A stretch of 36,836 nucleotides of DNA from VRUE01 sp036266075 (GCA_036266075.1 DATANV010000012.1:1-36836), one strand, 5' to 3'; counted from the first letter of the stretch, positions 1 to 7,959 are shown. Translations and numbers: made by a program. Notes: a model not told the origin generated them from the letters alone.

Positions 1-1
1 G

Positions 2-601
2 TGGCGCATTTTTGCCGAATCCGTCAACAACGGCGCCACGGCAGCTCTCGCCCTCGCCACTACCGGTGGCATCGGTGCCCTCGCCTGGGTCGCCTTCAAG
101 GTCGGCGCCCTCTCCTATGGCGGCGGTTTCGTGATCGTGCCCTTGATGCAGGCCGACGCGGTCGACCGCTACCACTGGATGAGCGATGCCCAGTTCCTCA
201 ACGCGGTCGCGCTGGGGCAGGTCACCCCGGGTCCGGTCGTACACACCGTCGCCGTCGTCGGCTATGCGGCGGCCGGAGTCGGCGGGGCGCTGCTCGCCGC
301 CGCGGTCGCCTTTGCGCCCTCGTTCTCTTTCATCCTGCTCGGCGCCGAGCGCTTCGACCGCCTGCGCGCCGACAGCCGCGCCCGCGCCTTCCTCGACGGC
401 GCCGGCCCAGCCGCGATCGGCGCGATCGTCGGCTCGTCGATCCCCCTGGCTTCGGCCCTGACCGAGACCTGGCAGATCCCCGTGCTCGCCGCCGCCGCGA
501 TCGTCCTCCTAGTGCTGCGCAGCAGCGTCGTCCTAACCCTTCTCGCAGCGGGTCTTGTCGGCACGGCCGTCGCCTTGACCGGCGGCTCGTTGCCTTCATG
601 A
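2..601 (+). CDS. Chromate transporter (ChrA/CHR family), C-terminal part, 5' end outside window
   Basis: This is the last 199 codons of an integral membrane protein of the CHR family, which exports or takes up chromate using a proton or sulfate gradient. The reading frame is open from base 2 and ends with TGA at 599-601. The residues FKVGALSYGGGFVIVPLMQ near the start match the CHR signature at the beginning of a CHR domain, and the VTPGPVV segment that follows is the usual second motif. Long hydrophobic stretches follow to the C-terminus. Full-length two-domain CHR proteins have about 400 residues, so the first half presumably lies upstream of the window. The substrate cannot be read from sequence; chromate is the family default. 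The next gene converges on it with a 68-bp gap. Confidence 0.85.
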   Translation, partial: WRIFAESVNNGATAALALATTGGIGALAWVAFKVGALSYGGGFVIVPLMQADAVDRYHWMSDAQFLNAVALGQVTPGPVVHTVAVVGYAAAGVGGALLAAAVAFAPSFSFILLGAERFDRLRADSRARAFLDGAGPAAIGAIVGSSIPLASALTETWQIPVLAAAAIVLLVLRSSVVLTLLAAGLVGTAVALTGGSLPS

Positions 602-669
602 CTTCGGCACGAAGAAAGATCCAGCGTCGCGAACGAGACGACGACTGACCGGTCGCCTGTTGAGCTCCC

Positions 670-1290
670 TCAGGGCTTCAGCCGGAACGGCGGGTACTTG
701 TCGGTCACCAGGGTGAAGGCGTAGCCGACGACGCGATTGTGCCAGCGGATCGTGCCCTCAACGAAGCCGAAGATGCCGCGTGGGTAGCGGCCGGTGAAGA
801 GGATCGCGAACCAAGCGCCGATCACAGCGAAGAAGACGCCGATGTAGAGGAAGAAGAGGACGAAGTAGTGAGGGATGGCCAGCAGCCACTTGACCAGCGG
901 CAATCCTCTTTCGAGGCGCTCCGCGTCGGGATAGGGGAAGTCAAGGTGGACCGCCTGGCGCTCGTCAGTCGAGGGGTACTCGTCGTCCATCAGCGCGAGG
1001 TAGACGCCAATGCGGTTGCCGAAGCGCAGGAACTCGAGGTTCCAGTCGTACCACCAGCGCGGGTATTTCTTCCTGAAGAGGAGCATTAGGACGATTGGCG
1101 CAAAGATCAGGCTCCCCATCGAGAACATCGCGCCGTAGTCGCCGTAGGTGCCGATGCTGCCGCCCGGCAACAGGGCCACGACGATCGCGATCGGAATCAC
1201 GGTGAAGATCCGGAAGAAGGTCGTCAGGCGGTTCAGCTGCCGGTCGGGGTAATCGACCGAGAAAGTGACCGGATAGGACGAGGGTTCCAT
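670..1290 (-). CDS. DUF4389 domain membrane protein
   Basis: A 206-residue membrane protein of the DUF4389 type, whose function is unknown. The N-terminus (residues 5-20, PVTFSVDYPDRQLNRL) is the typical DUF4389 opening, followed by membrane segments at about 23-47, 52-72 and a long hydrophobic region at about 133-167. The ATG at 1290 is preceded by AAGGAG at good spacing. It is the third gene of a minus-strand unit after the MoxR ATPase and VWA genes, 52 bp downstream of the VWA stop, and may be cotranscribed with them. No catalytic motif was seen. Confidence 0.8.
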   Translation of the reverse strand: MEPSSYPVTFSVDYPDRQLNRLTTFFRIFTVIPIAIVVALLPGGSIGTYGDYGAMFSMGSLIFAPIVLMLLFRKKYPRWWYDWNLEFLRFGNRIGVYLALMDDEYPSTDERQAVHLDFPYPDAERLERGLPLVKWLLAIPHYFVLFFLYIGVFFAVIGAWFAILFTGRYPRGIFGFVEGTIRWHNRVVGYAFTLVTDKYPPFRLKP

Positions 1291-1342
1291 CTCTTCTCCT
1301 TGTCGAGTTTCGTGATGATCGCCGATCGATCGGCGGATCTGG

Positions 1343-2743
1343 TCAGTCCGCCGCGGGGACGCCGCCGGCGACGACGTTGACGAAGTTCTCCAGGTGGCGA
1401 GTCGTCCAGCACTCGAAGGCGCCGTCGCAATGGCGCTCGTAGGCGGCCATCACCGAGTCGCCGTAGTTCCAGTAGAGGCGCGGCTCGGGATTCAGCCAGA
1501 AGAGCCGCCCGGCCCGCTCGGCGACCTGGGCGAAGACCTCGGCGTGCGGCTCGCGCCCGTTGGTGCGGGCATCGCCGAGCACGATCACGGTCGAACGCGG
1601 GTCGAGGTCGTCGGAGATCTCGGTCAGGAACTCGAGCCAGACGCGGCCGTAGTCGGTGTAGCCGGAGACGTCGGCGACGCCTCCCTCGGAGGAGATCCGC
1701 TCGGCGATCACCCGGAAGTCGCGCTCGTGCTCGAAGACCTCGGTCACCTCGGAGATCCGCTCGATGAAGACGAAGCTGCGCAGTTTGCGGAACGAGTCGT
1801 GCAGGGCGTGCAGCACCGAGAGGAAGAAGACGCTGGCCGAGGTGACCGAGGTCGAGACGTCGCAGAGGACGTAGATCTCCGGCCGCCGCGGCCGCTTCGG
1901 CCGGTAGCGCAGGTGCATCGGCACGCCGCCGGTCTCGAGCGAGGCGCGCATCGTGCGCCGCACGTCGACGGTTCGCGCGCGCTGCCGCCCGCGCTGCTCG
2001 TGGCCCAGCGTCGCCAGGCGCCGCTTCATCTGTGAGACCGCACGATGGACGGCGGCGAGATCCTGCGTCGGGCTGGTTGGCAGGGCGCGGTCCAGCTCGG
2101 CCAGCGGGCGTGATGCGGGCAGCGTCTCGGTGCGCTCGATCAGGTCGCGTTCCAGCTCGCGGCGCAGGTGGCGCTCGAAGCGGTTGAGCTGCTCGCGGTC
2201 GATCGGCGGCAGCTCGCCGCCCCCGTCCTCGGCCCGCTGCGCGCCGGTCGACAGCTCCAGCGTGCGGCGGATCCGCTGCACGTCGACGCCGACCACACCC
2301 GAGCCCTCGCCCTGGCGGCCGAAGGCGGCGATCGCCAGCCGCGCCAGGTCGCGCATCTCGCCGTCGTCGCCGGCGACGATCGCCTGGCGGACCTGCTCGC
2401 GCAGCTCGTCGATGTCGAGCCGCTCGCCACCCTCGTAACGCTGTCCTTCCTCGCCGATGCCGCGCTCCACGGCCTCCGCCTCCGCCGCGCGGAAGAACCA
2501 GCGCTCGAAGAGCAGCTCGAAGACCCGCCGATCCTCCTGGGACTTGGCGATCGTCGCTGCCAGCGCCTCGCGAAAGTCCTCCTGCGAGGTCCACGGCACC
2601 TCGCCCAGCGCGGCGAAGGCGTCGAGGATCTCCGAGGTCCCGACGGCGACGCCCTCGGAGCGCAGCTCCTCGCAGAAGCCGAGCAGCTTCGGGGCGAGGC
2701 CGGGAGGTCCGGCCTCAGGCTTGGGGCCGTACGGGGTCGGCAA
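1343..2743 (-). CDS. VWA domain protein, CoxE-like
   Basis: A 466-residue protein with a von Willebrand factor A domain in its C-terminal third. The MIDAS metal-binding motif DVSTS is at about residues 295-299, after a basic linker (RPKRPRRPE). The N-terminal 250 residues are charged and helical, as in CoxE-like partners of MoxR ATPases. In known pairs (CoxD/CoxE, MoxR/VWA) the ATPase and the VWA protein form a chaperone for inserting metals or remodelling enzyme complexes. Its start overlaps the end of the ATPase gene by 29 bp, which implies translational coupling. No molybdo-enzyme or CO dehydrogenase gene is nearby, so the client is unknown. A later in-frame start would remove the overlap and cannot be excluded. 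Confidence 0.85.
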   Translation of the reverse strand: MPTPYGPKPEAGPPGLAPKLLGFCEELRSEGVAVGTSEILDAFAALGEVPWTSQEDFREALAATIAKSQEDRRVFELLFERWFFRAAEAEAVERGIGEEGQRYEGGERLDIDELREQVRQAIVAGDDGEMRDLARLAIAAFGRQGEGSGVVGVDVQRIRRTLELSTGAQRAEDGGGELPPIDREQLNRFERHLRRELERDLIERTETLPASRPLAELDRALPTSPTQDLAAVHRAVSQMKRRLATLGHEQRGRQRARTVDVRRTMRASLETGGVPMHLRYRPKRPRRPEIYVLCDVSTSVTSASVFFLSVLHALHDSFRKLRSFVFIERISEVTEVFEHERDFRVIAERISSEGGVADVSGYTDYGRVWLEFLTEISDDLDPRSTVIVLGDARTNGREPHAEVFAQVAERAGRLFWLNPEPRLYWNYGDSVMAAYERHCDGAFECWTTRHLENFVNVVAGGVPAAD

Positions 2744-3608
2744 GCTTCACCCCGACCCGCTCGGCGACCAGGTCGATGTCGGTTCGGTGCTTGATGATGA
2801 TCGACATCGACTGCTCGAAAGTCTCGCGGTCGATGTCCTCGGCGCCCATTAGGAGCAGCGTCCGCGCCCAGTCGATCGACTCGGCGATCGAGGGCGGCTT
2901 CTTGAGGTCGAGCGAGCGCACCATCCGCACCACCTCGACCAGGCGCCGGGCCAGCGCCTCGGGCAGCTCGGGAGCGTGCAGGCGGACGATCTCCATCTCG
3001 CGCTCCAGCTCGGGGTAGTCGAGCCAGAGGTAGAGGCAGCGCCGCTTCAGCGCCTCGGTCAGCTCGCGCGAGTTGTTCGAGGTGAGGACGACGGTCGGCA
3101 TCGTCGTCGCCGAGACCTGCCCCAGCTCCGGGATCGTGATCTGGAAGTCGGAGAGCAGCTCCAGCAGCATCGCCTCGAACTCCTGGTCGGTCTTGTCGAT
3201 CTCGTCGATCAGCAGGACCACCGGTTCCGGGCTGGCGATCGCCTGCATCAGCGGCCGCTCGAGCAGGAACTCCTCGCTGAAGATGTCGCCGTGTACCTCC
3301 TCCCAGCCGGCCTCGCCGCCGGCCTGGATGCGCAGCAGCTGCTTGCGGTAGTTCCACTCGTAGAGCGCCTTGGCCTCGTCGAGGCCCTCGTAGCACTGCA
3401 GGCGGATCAGCTCGCGCTCGCCGGCCCGCGCCAGCGCCTTGGCCAGCTCGGTCTTGCCGACCCCCGCGGGCCCCTCGACCAGGATCGGCTTGCCGAGCCG
3501 CTGCGCGAGGAAGGAGACCAGCGCCGCCGACTCGTCGGCGAGGTAGCCGGCGCCGGCGAGGGCATCCTTGGTGGTCGCGACTGAGTCCGGGGTTGAAGTT
3601 GGGTTCAT
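2715..3608 (-). CDS. MoxR-family AAA+ ATPase
   Basis: A 297-residue AAA+ ATPase. Walker A (GPAGVGKT) is at about residues 46-53, Walker B (VVLLIDEIDK) at about 129-138, and a sensor-1 TSNN at about 175. Length and motifs fit the MoxR/CoxD group, which acts with VWA proteins as a metallo-chaperone or assembly factor. The VWA partner follows immediately with overlapping ends. The ATG at 3608 has no clear Shine-Dalgarno sequence, and the upstream bases are AT-rich, shared with the divergent small gene at 3700. Transcription probably starts in this intergenic segment in both directions. Confidence 0.9.
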   Translation of the reverse strand: MNPTSTPDSVATTKDALAGAGYLADESAALVSFLAQRLGKPILVEGPAGVGKTELAKALARAGERELIRLQCYEGLDEAKALYEWNYRKQLLRIQAGGEAGWEEVHGDIFSEEFLLERPLMQAIASPEPVVLLIDEIDKTDQEFEAMLLELLSDFQITIPELGQVSATTMPTVVLTSNNSRELTEALKRRCLYLWLDYPELEREMEIVRLHAPELPEALARRLVEVVRMVRSLDLKKPPSIAESIDWARTLLLMGAEDIDRETFEQSMSIIIKHRTDIDLVAERVGVKLADPVRPQA

Positions 3609-3684
3609 GAAAATAAATTTCGCGCTTCGCTCACGGCGCGACGAATCAGATATGCACGCTTGTTCGCTCCGCGCTCAGGCCGAT

Positions 3685-3690
3685 GATAAT
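3685..3690 (+). promoter_or_regulatory. Candidate -10 box for a leaderless transcript
   Basis: GATAAT lies in an AT-rich island, 9 nt before the GTG at 3700. A start site 7-10 nt downstream would fall on or next to the start codon, as is common in Actinobacteria. TTGTTC at 3660-3665 is a poor -35 candidate at 19-nt spacing. Confidence 0.4.
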
Positions 3691-3699
3691 GCTCGGGCC

Positions 3700-3936
3700 G
3701 TGCCCGACTTCGCGCTCTCGCTGGCGACGCTGCTGCCCCACAGCGGTACGCCCTACATCGTCCTGGTGATCGCCGGCTTCGCGATCGGCTTCCTCGGCCA
3801 CCTCTCGACCTCGCGCTGGCTGGTCGCGATCGGCGTGATCCTGATCTTCCTCGGCGCCCTGCTCTTCCCGCTGGCGCTGAACATCACCGAAAGGACGCCG
3901 CCGCAGATCGAGAAGCGCGCCGACGAAGCCGAATGA
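3700..3936 (+). CDS. Small two-helix membrane protein
   Basis: A 78-residue protein beginning with GTG at 3700 (VPDFALSLATLLPHSG), with two hydrophobic helices at about residues 18-38 and 43-63 and a charged C-terminus. I do not recognise a named family. The frame can be extended upstream to 3568, but that part is basic and unlike a real N-terminus. It also runs through a GATAAT box at 3685-3690 that would give a leaderless transcript at this GTG. It is divergent from the MoxR operon. Confidence 0.6.
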   Translation: MPDFALSLATLLPHSGTPYIVLVIAGFAIGFLGHLSTSRWLVAIGVILIFLGALLFPLALNITERTPPQIEKRADEAE

Positions 3937-4000
3937 CCGAGCGGGCGACCGTCTAGCCTACGATCCCGCGCCCATCCGTTCGACCCAGGAGGCCACCGCC

Positions 4001-5032
4001 TTGAGCCGACTCCGATTCCTCTTCACCTTCGTCGCCGTCTTCGCGCTCGCCGCTGCGCTTGGGGCTTGCGGGGGCAGCGGTAGCGACAAGAGCGGCGAGA
4101 GCCCGCAGACGGTGGTCGACGAAGCGACCCTGCAGGGCGTCGAGAGCGGCAACCTCGAATTGGCGGTCGACGTTGACGCCTCCGGCCAGGAAGGCGGCAG
4201 CGTGAGCGTCGACCTCTCCGGGCCCTTCCAGAGCGGTGCCAAGGGCAAGCTGCCCCTGCTCGACCTGACCGCCAAGGTGGACGGCTCGATCGGCGGCGAA
4301 GACGTCAGTTTCGACGGTGGCCTGACCCTGTTGCCAAACAGCGCCTACGTCGACTACGAAGGCACCGAGTACGAAGTCGACCCGACGACCTTCAGCTTCG
4401 TCGAATCGGCGCTCGAGCAGGCGCAGGGGCAGGGCGGTGGCGAAGCGGCCGGTGCCACCGCCTGCCAGGAAGAAGCGGGCAAGCTGAAGGTCGCCGACTT
4501 CGTCGAAGGGCTCAGCAACGAAGGCAGCGCCGACGTCGGCGGTACGAGCACGACCAAGGTCAGTGGCGACCTGAACGTCGCCGGCGCCATCGACGCCTTC
4601 GTCGAGCTGACCGAAGGTCCGGCCTGCAAGGCGCAAATCGCCGCCGCCGGCCCACTCCCCTCGAAGTCGGAAATCGAGCAGGCCAAGGGCGAGGTCGAAC
4701 AGTCGCTGAAGTCGGCGCACGTCGACGTCTATGTCGGCGACGACGACATCGTCCGCCAGGTCTCGGCGCAGCTGACGATCGAACCGCAGGGCTCCGGCAG
4801 CGGCCCCAAGAGCATCTCGATCGACGCCGATCTGAAGCTGACCGGGGTCAATGAGGAACAGGAGATCTCCGCCCCCGGCAAGTCGAAGCCGATCAGCGAT
4901 CTGTTCATCAAGCTGGGCATCAACCCGATCGAACTGCTCGGCATGCTGCAGGGCGAAGCAGGCAGCGCTGGGGGAGCCGAAGGCCTCGGCGACTTGCTGG
5001 AAGGCCTGGGTCGGCCCGGGGAAGCCGGCTAG
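4001..5032 (+). CDS. Secreted lipoprotein, LppX/LprG-like or of unknown family
   Basis: A 343-residue lipoprotein. The TTG start at 4001 is supported by AGGAGG at 3987-3992. A hydrophobic signal peptide ends in the lipobox ALGAC with the lipidated cysteine at residue 23, followed by a Gly/Ser linker. The mature part is acidic and rich in beta-type alternation, with a conserved-looking Cys pair in the middle (TACQEEAG and GPACKAQ). It resembles actinobacterial lipoproteins that fold like LppX/LprG, which carry lipids across the envelope, but I could not assign it firmly. It stands alone, 33 bp before the Ca2+/H+ exchanger. Confidence 0.7.
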   Translation: MSRLRFLFTFVAVFALAAALGACGGSGSDKSGESPQTVVDEATLQGVESGNLELAVDVDASGQEGGSVSVDLSGPFQSGAKGKLPLLDLTAKVDGSIGGEDVSFDGGLTLLPNSAYVDYEGTEYEVDPTTFSFVESALEQAQGQGGGEAAGATACQEEAGKLKVADFVEGLSNEGSADVGGTSTTKVSGDLNVAGAIDAFVELTEGPACKAQIAAAGPLPSKSEIEQAKGEVEQSLKSAHVDVYVGDDDIVRQVSAQLTIEPQGSGSGPKSISIDADLKLTGVNEEQEISAPGKSKPISDLFIKLGINPIELLGMLQGEAGSAGGAEGLGDLLEGLGRPGEAG

Positions 5033-5065
5033 CCGCGCCGCCCTTCCGCATACGCTTGCCCCGCA

Positions 5066-6184
5066 ATGAACGGGCCGAGGCTCGACGCCTCCTTCTTCCG
5101 CAGCGCCTACGGCTGGCCGTACCTGCTGGCGCCGCTGATCCCAATTGCTGTGGTGCTCGATCTGGCCGCCGCCCCGGCCACGGTCGTCTTCGCCGTCTCG
5201 GCGCTGGGCATCGTGCCGACCGCGGCGCTGATGGGCCGTGCGACGGAGGAGCTGGCGGCTCGCTCGGGTCCCGGCGTCGGCGGGCTGCTGAACGTCACCT
5301 TCGGCAACGCGCCGGAGCTAATCATCGCCCTCTTTGCCCTCGGCGAGGGTCTGCACGAGGTCGTCAAAGCCTCGATCATCGGGTCGATCATCGGCAACAT
5401 CCTGCTGGTGCTGGGGGCGGCGATGCTCGTCGGTGGGCTGGGCCGCGAGAAGCAGACCTTCAGCCGCACCGGCGCAAGTGTGCAGAGCTCGATGCTGCTG
5501 CTCGCCGCGGTGGCGCTCTTGATGCCGGCGATCTTCGAGCTGGTCGAGGGCAAGGGCCTGCCGATGCCGGGCAGCGAGTTGGTCGACTACGGCTCGACCG
5601 TGGAGCAGCTCTCGCTGGCGGTGGCGGTCGTCCTGATCGCCACCTACGTGCTCGGCTTGGTCTTCTCGCTGAAGACCCACCGCGACATCTTCAATCCCGA
5701 GTACGCCGACGAGGACACCTGGGGCTGGTCGACCCGCACCGCGGTGATCGCCCTGGCGATCGCCGGCGTGCTGGTCGGGGTGATGTCGGAGATCCTGGTC
5801 GGCTCGATCGCGCACGCCTCGGAATCGATCGGCCTCTCGGAGTTCTTCATCGGCGTGATCGTCGTCGCCATAGTCGGCAATGCGGCCGAGCACTGGGTCG
5901 CCGTCCTGGTCGCGACCAAGGACAAGATGGACCTCTCGGTCAACATCGCGATCGGCTCCGCCGCCCAGGTGGCGCTGTTCGTCGCGCCGATCCTGGTGCT
6001 CGCCTCCTACCTGATCGGCCCGGGCCCGCTGGCGCTGGTCTTCAACGGCTTCGAGCTGGGGGCCCTGTTGCTGGCGGTGCTGATCGGCAACTACGTCACC
6101 CAGGACGGCGAGTCGAACTGGTTCGAGGGGGTGCAGCTGCTGGCCGTCTACGTCGTCCTCGGTCTGACCTTCTATTTCGCCTGA
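5066..6184 (+). CDS. Calcium/proton exchanger, CaCA superfamily (CAX type)
   Basis: A 372-residue membrane antiporter expected to expel Ca2+ in exchange for protons. Two inverted halves are visible. The first carries the alpha-repeat GNAPELIIALFAL at about residue 77 and the second GNAAEHWVAVL at about residue 271; the acidic residues in these repeats bind the cation in this family. About 10-11 hydrophobic segments fit the usual 350-430 residues. The ATG at 5066 starts with a short polar end. It is followed after 21 bp by another exchanger-like gene, so the two probably form one cation-transport unit. Confidence 0.9.
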   Translation: MNGPRLDASFFRSAYGWPYLLAPLIPIAVVLDLAAAPATVVFAVSALGIVPTAALMGRATEELAARSGPGVGGLLNVTFGNAPELIIALFALGEGLHEVVKASIIGSIIGNILLVLGAAMLVGGLGREKQTFSRTGASVQSSMLLLAAVALLMPAIFELVEGKGLPMPGSELVDYGSTVEQLSLAVAVVLIATYVLGLVFSLKTHRDIFNPEYADEDTWGWSTRTAVIALAIAGVLVGVMSEILVGSIAHASESIGLSEFFIGVIVVAIVGNAAEHWVAVLVATKDKMDLSVNIAIGSAAQVALFVAPILVLASYLIGPGPLALVFNGFELGALLLAVLIGNYVTQDGESNWFEGVQLLAVYVVLGLTFYFA

Positions 6185-6205
6185 GAGTCTCAGTAGCCTC
6201 ACGCG

Positions 6206-7207
6206 ATGGACGCCGTCCTCCTGCTCGCCAGCTTCGCGGTGATCCTCGCCGGAGCGCTGCTCTTCACCAACGCGGTCGAGTGGTTTGGGCACCGCCTCGG
6301 TCTCGGCGAGGGCGCCGTCGGCAGCCTGCTCGCGGCGGTTGGCACGGCGATGCCGGAGACGCTGATCGCGATCGTCGCCCTCCTCGATGCCACCGAAGGC
6401 GCCGAAGACGTCGCGATCGGGGCGATCGTCGGCGCCCCCTTTCTGCTCGCCACCCTGGCGATGGGCCTGGTCGGCCTCTTCGCCTTCGCCTACCGAGAGC
6501 GCCGTAGCCAGGGTCTGGCGCTAAAGGCCCACCGCCCGACGCTGGAGCGCGACCTGCTCTTCTTCCTCGCCTTCTTCGGGCTCTCGCTGGCGCTGGCCTG
6601 GGGAGCTCCGGCGGCGCTGCGGATCCCGGTCGGCGCATTCGCCCTCCTCGCCTATCCGCTCTATATCCGCCACACCCTGGCGGGCGGCGGTGCCGTGCAG
6701 GATCACGACACCCTCGATCCGCTGCTCTTCGAGCGCCGCGCCGAGCGCCGCCGCGACCCCGCCCTCGGGCTCTGCGTCCTGCAGCTGCTGGTCGGCCTCG
6801 GCGCGATGGTCGGCGGCGCCCACCTGTTCGTCGAGGAGCTGCTCGAGATTGCCGCGAGCCTCGGCGTCGAGGCGGTGGTGCTGGCCCTGATCCTCGCCCC
6901 GCTGGCGACCGAGCTGCCGGAGAAGGTCAACAGCTTCTTCTGGGTGCGCGAAGGCAAGGACGCGCTGGCGCTCGGCAACGTCACCGGTGCGATGGTCTTC
7001 CAGTCGACGATCCCCTTCGGGATCGGTCTGCTCTTCACCGACTGGCACCTCTCCGGCAACGCCGCGCTCTCGATCGGCCTCGGCCTCGCCGGCGGCTTCC
7101 TCGCCTACGAGGCCCTACACCGCCGCGGTCGCTTCCAGCTACCGGCAGTAGTCGCCTGGTTCGCCCTCTACGGCGCCTTCATCCTCGTCGTAACCGTAGG
7201 TGCCTGA
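6206..7207 (+). CDS. Sodium/calcium exchanger family membrane protein
   Basis: A 333-residue membrane protein of the Na_Ca_ex type. Alpha-repeat-like motifs are GTAMPETLIAIVALL at about residue 48 and ATELPEKVNSFF at about residue 236, with 10 or so hydrophobic segments in two halves. A cytosolic loop in the middle is polar (about residues 165-190). The ion is unknown. It is tandem with the Ca2+/H+ exchanger upstream, but the two are not close copies. Its stop codon touches the first base of the left arm of the 21-bp inverted repeat at 7207-7320. Confidence 0.85.
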   Translation: MDAVLLLASFAVILAGALLFTNAVEWFGHRLGLGEGAVGSLLAAVGTAMPETLIAIVALLDATEGAEDVAIGAIVGAPFLLATLAMGLVGLFAFAYRERRSQGLALKAHRPTLERDLLFFLAFFGLSLALAWGAPAALRIPVGAFALLAYPLYIRHTLAGGGAVQDHDTLDPLLFERRAERRRDPALGLCVLQLLVGLGAMVGGAHLFVEELLEIAASLGVEAVVLALILAPLATELPEKVNSFFWVREGKDALALGNVTGAMVFQSTIPFGIGLLFTDWHLSGNAALSIGLGLAGGFLAYEALHRRGRFQLPAVVAWFALYGAFILVVTVGA

Positions 7208-7320
7208 GAACCTGTCCCGGTAGGGGTGGAACGTCTTGTACCTTTTCCGCGGCCACGCTCGCGGACAGCCTCCGTCGGTCTTCGGAAAAGTTAAGTGGAA
7301 CCCCTACCGGGACAGGTTCT
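7207..7320. repeat. 114-bp fold-back repeat with perfect 21-bp arms
   Basis: Positions 7207-7227 and 7300-7320 are perfect reverse complements (21 bp), separated by 72 bp. Inside are nested arms CTTTTCCG (7242-7249) and CGGAAAAG (7283-7290). The right arm contains the last codons and the TAG stop of bcp, and the left arm starts at the stop of the exchanger gene. It could act as a bidirectional terminator between converging genes. A 21-bp perfect arm around a 72-bp loop is unusual for that, and a small miniature inverted-repeat insertion is the alternative. No U-tract follows either arm. Confidence 0.75.
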
Positions 7321-7774
7321 GTTCGGCAAGGGCTTCCAAGGCCACGTCGTCGTGCGTTTTCGGCGACACCTTCGGGAAGACCTTGACGACCTTGCCGTCG
7401 CCGTCGATCACGAACGTCGCCCGCTGCACGCCCCAGTACTTCTTGCCGTACATCGACTTCTCGACCCAGGCCCCGTAGGCGTCGGCGACCGCGTGATCGG
7501 CGTCGGCCAGCAGCGTGAAGTCGAGGTCGAGCTTCTCGGCGAACTTCTTCACCGCCTCGACTGTGTCCGGCGAGACGCCGATCACCCGCGCTCCGGCGGC
7601 CGCGTACTCGTCGCCCCGGTCTCGCACTCCGCAGGCCTGCGTCGTGCAGCCGGGGGTGTCGGCGCAGGGATAAAAATACAGTGCAATTATCTGACCCTTG
7701 AAGTCAGTGAGTTTGACCGGATCGCCGTTTTGGTCGGGCAGCGTGAAGGGTCGGCGCTCTGTCGCCTGGCTCAA
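7304..7774 (-). CDS. bcp: Peroxiredoxin Bcp, apparently a chimera rebuilt by element insertion
   Basis: A 156-residue thioredoxin-dependent peroxiredoxin of the Bcp/PrxQ group, which reduces hydrogen peroxide and organic peroxides in the cytoplasm. The catalytic motif TPGCTTQAC holds the peroxidatic and the usual resolving cysteine. The start is TTG at 7774 without a visible Shine-Dalgarno site, and no other usual start exists upstream in frame. Codons 1-40 up to ADT (7774-7656) are AT-richer, for example GATAATTGCACTG, while everything after is GC-rich like the chromosome. The same ADT codons mark the break in the orphan bcp 5' fragment at 13774-13895. I infer that the first 40 codons belong to an integrated element and the rest is the original host gene. 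A plain second bcp paralogue is less likely. Confidence 0.85.
   Translation of the reverse strand: MSQATERRPFTLPDQNGDPVKLTDFKGQIIALYFYPCADTPGCTTQACGVRDRGDEYAAAGARVIGVSPDTVEAVKKFAEKLDLDFTLLADADHAVADAYGAWVEKSMYGKKYWGVQRATFVIDGDGKVVKVFPKVSPKTHDDVALEALAEQNLSR
7656..7663. other. Left attachment core (attL) in chimeric bcp
   Basis: GTGTCGGC encodes Ala-Asp-Thr (minus strand) just before the Pro-Gly-Cys of the Bcp active site. Left of it is host bcp 3' sequence; right of it is the element-borne 5' end. The palindrome GCAGGCCTGC at 7631-7640 lies on the host side. Confidence 0.7.
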
Positions 7775-7830
7775 GCACGGCCAGGAGGCTAGATCAATTG
7801 CGAAACGCCGGTCCGCTGAGGCCCGCGGCC

Positions 7831-7959
7831 CTACTGAAATCCGCTCAAGACAGAAATGCCAGCCGGGCCGGGGACGGCCGACGGAAGGTGTCCGGACTCG
7901 GCGACCATCCGGGTACCGCGATCGAGCAGCTCATCGGGGTACTTCTTCTGTCGTGGCAT
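7831..7959 (-). pseudogene. IS3-family transposase orfA remnant, first 30 codons
   Basis: A minus-strand ATG at 7959 opens MPRQKKYPDELLDRGTRMVA, the typical start of IS3-group OrfA proteins (MPRxxKYPxELLERGVRL). The likeness ends at about residue 30 and the frame stops at 7831 after 42 codons. The helix-turn-helix part and orfB are missing. It is a remnant of an insertion sequence at the left end of the element. GGGA upstream may be the old ribosome site. It is too short to be functional. Confidence 0.65.

Noticed and set aside
4001..4275. Minus-strand genes opposite the lipoprotein gene
   Set aside because: The plus frame has a signal peptide, lipobox and Shine-Dalgarno site; the minus frames have none.
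5056..6507. 483-codon open frame on the plus strand
   Set aside because: Arg- and Gly-rich shadow of the two cation-exchanger genes, with no protein-like pattern.
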